Shown here in pieces: positions 14,588-15,213 of a stretch of 15,213 bases of DNA. A model generated the notes under the pieces. It saw nothing but the letters and a program-made list of their open reading frames with translations. It was not told the DNA's origin and ran no database searches. Each line of letters begins with the position of its first letter. Within the stretch, counting starts at the first letter, position 1. A program made the translations under genes and the position numbers. The DNA comes from Lonsdalea britannica (GTDB lineage Bacteria; Pseudomonadota; Gammaproteobacteria; Enterobacterales; Enterobacteriaceae): positions 1 through 15,213 of the forward strand of contig NZ_CAMKXG010000056.1 of assembly GCF_946477055.1 (NCBI RefSeq), in the 5' to 3' direction.

Positions 14588-15213
14588 GTGATTGCCAGCG
14601 GTCAGCCCGGACACATCGACCAAATTAAGCAGATAAATGCAGGGGCTGTCTATCGCCTGATCGATAAACTCGGCCCCATCTCCCGCATCGAACTCTCTAA
14701 AAAAGCCCAACTCGCCCCTGCCAGTATCACCAAAATTGTCCGCGAACTGATGGAAGCGCATCTGGTTCATGAAACCGAATTTCCCGATGTCGGCAGCCGA
14801 GGGCGACCCGCCGTCGGTCTGGTGCTGGAAACGGAAGGATGGCACTATCTGGCGGTTCGTATCAGCCGTCATACCATGACGCTGGCTCTGCGTGACCTCA
14901 GCAGCGCGCTGGTGAGGGAGGAGACCCTACCGTTGCCCGACCAAGATCCCACGCCGTTACTGTCTCGTATTCTGCACGAAGTGGATGCGTTTTTTATTCG
15001 TCATCAGCGGCAGTTAGAAAGGTTAACGGCCATCGCTATTACCTCGCCGGGGATCGTCGATGCGATCACCGGCATCATTCACCGTATGCCGTTCTTTGAT
15101 ATCCATGAAATGGCGATCGGCCCCGCCTTGTCTGAGCGCATTGGCGTGCCCGTCTATCTGCAGCATGATATTTGCGCCTGGACGATGGCGGAGGCGCTGT
15201 TTGGCGCATCGCG
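14588..15213 (+). CDS. mlc: Mlc (DgsA), glucose-responsive ROK-family repressor (first 208 codons)
   Basis: The gene runs off the right edge; E. coli Mlc has 406 residues, so about half is seen. The start is GTG 14588, with AGGAG at 14573-14577, giving MIASGQPGHIDQIKQINAGAVYRLID, matching E. coli MVAENQPGHIDQIKQTNAGAVYRLID. Residues about 30-65 hold the winged helix-turn-helix (SRIELSKKAQLAPASITKIVRELMEAHLV), followed by SRGRPAVGLVLET and the first half of the ROK domain up to QHDICAWTMAEALFGAS. The zinc site and the EIICB-Glc binding part lie beyond the window. Mlc represses ptsG, ptsHI, manXYZ and malT in E. coli and is sequestered at the membrane by glucose PTS during transport. An Mlc-type box lies upstream. 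Confidence 0.95.
   Translation, partial: MIASGQPGHIDQIKQINAGAVYRLIDKLGPISRIELSKKAQLAPASITKIVRELMEAHLVHETEFPDVGSRGRPAVGLVLETEGWHYLAVRISRHTMTLALRDLSSALVREETLPLPDQDPTPLLSRILHEVDAFFIRHQRQLERLTAIAITSPGIVDAITGIIHRMPFFDIHEMAIGPALSERIGVPVYLQHDICAWTMAEALFGAS

Overview
This is chromosomal DNA of an enterobacterium (Enterobacterales). Almost every gene has a clear E. coli K-12 counterpart, and the order follows the K-12 replication-terminus region (mlc-ynfL/ynfM, tus-fumC, manA-ydgA, add, ydgJ, rsx). The inserted glycosidase, the yfeH-like gene and the base composition would suit a Dickeya/Brenneria/Lonsdalea/Pectobacterium-type organism. That placement is inference; the sequence alone does not fix the genus.

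Layout, left to right. 1-1362 (minus): the start of rsxC and an intact rsxB, but where rsxA should lie there are only frame-shifted remnants. 1363-4149: a GH1 glycosidase (minus) whose pocket residues are those of 6-phospho-beta-glycosidases, with a tandem LacI-type operator and a perfect CRP-type site upstream, then the oxidoreductase gene ydgJ (plus). 4242-5231: a yfeH-like SBF/BASS transporter (plus). 5548-9560 (minus): adenosine deaminase (add), the DUF945 protein YdgA, and mannose-6-phosphate isomerase (manA). 9739-11136 (plus): fumarase C. 11133-12068 (minus): tus, meeting fumC tail to tail, with a well-conserved Ter site in its promoter/leader. 12172-14493: a divergent pair of YnfM-type MFS exporter (minus) and YnfL-type LysR regulator (plus). 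14588-end (plus): the first 208 codons of mlc, preceded by an Mlc-type operator.

How it fits together. Tus and Ter mark this as terminus-region DNA; the Ter site should stop forks travelling from high to low coordinates. Several genes concern sugar entry and its control: Mlc, ManA and the phospho-glycosidase with its CRP and repressor-type sites. Compared with K-12 as remembered, fumA, the uid and mal genes, blr/cnu/ydgK and the rstAB-to-asr block are absent from the corresponding junctions, while the GH1 gene and the yfeH-like gene are additions.

No new multi-gene system (no CRISPR, phage, toxin-antitoxin or defence island) is visible. The observations most worth a second look are the decayed rsxA in front of an intact rsxB, the phosphate-type pocket and control region of the GH1 gene, a strong terminator-like hairpin for fumC inside the tus coding region, and a possible fold hiding the ribosome binding site of the yfeH-like gene.
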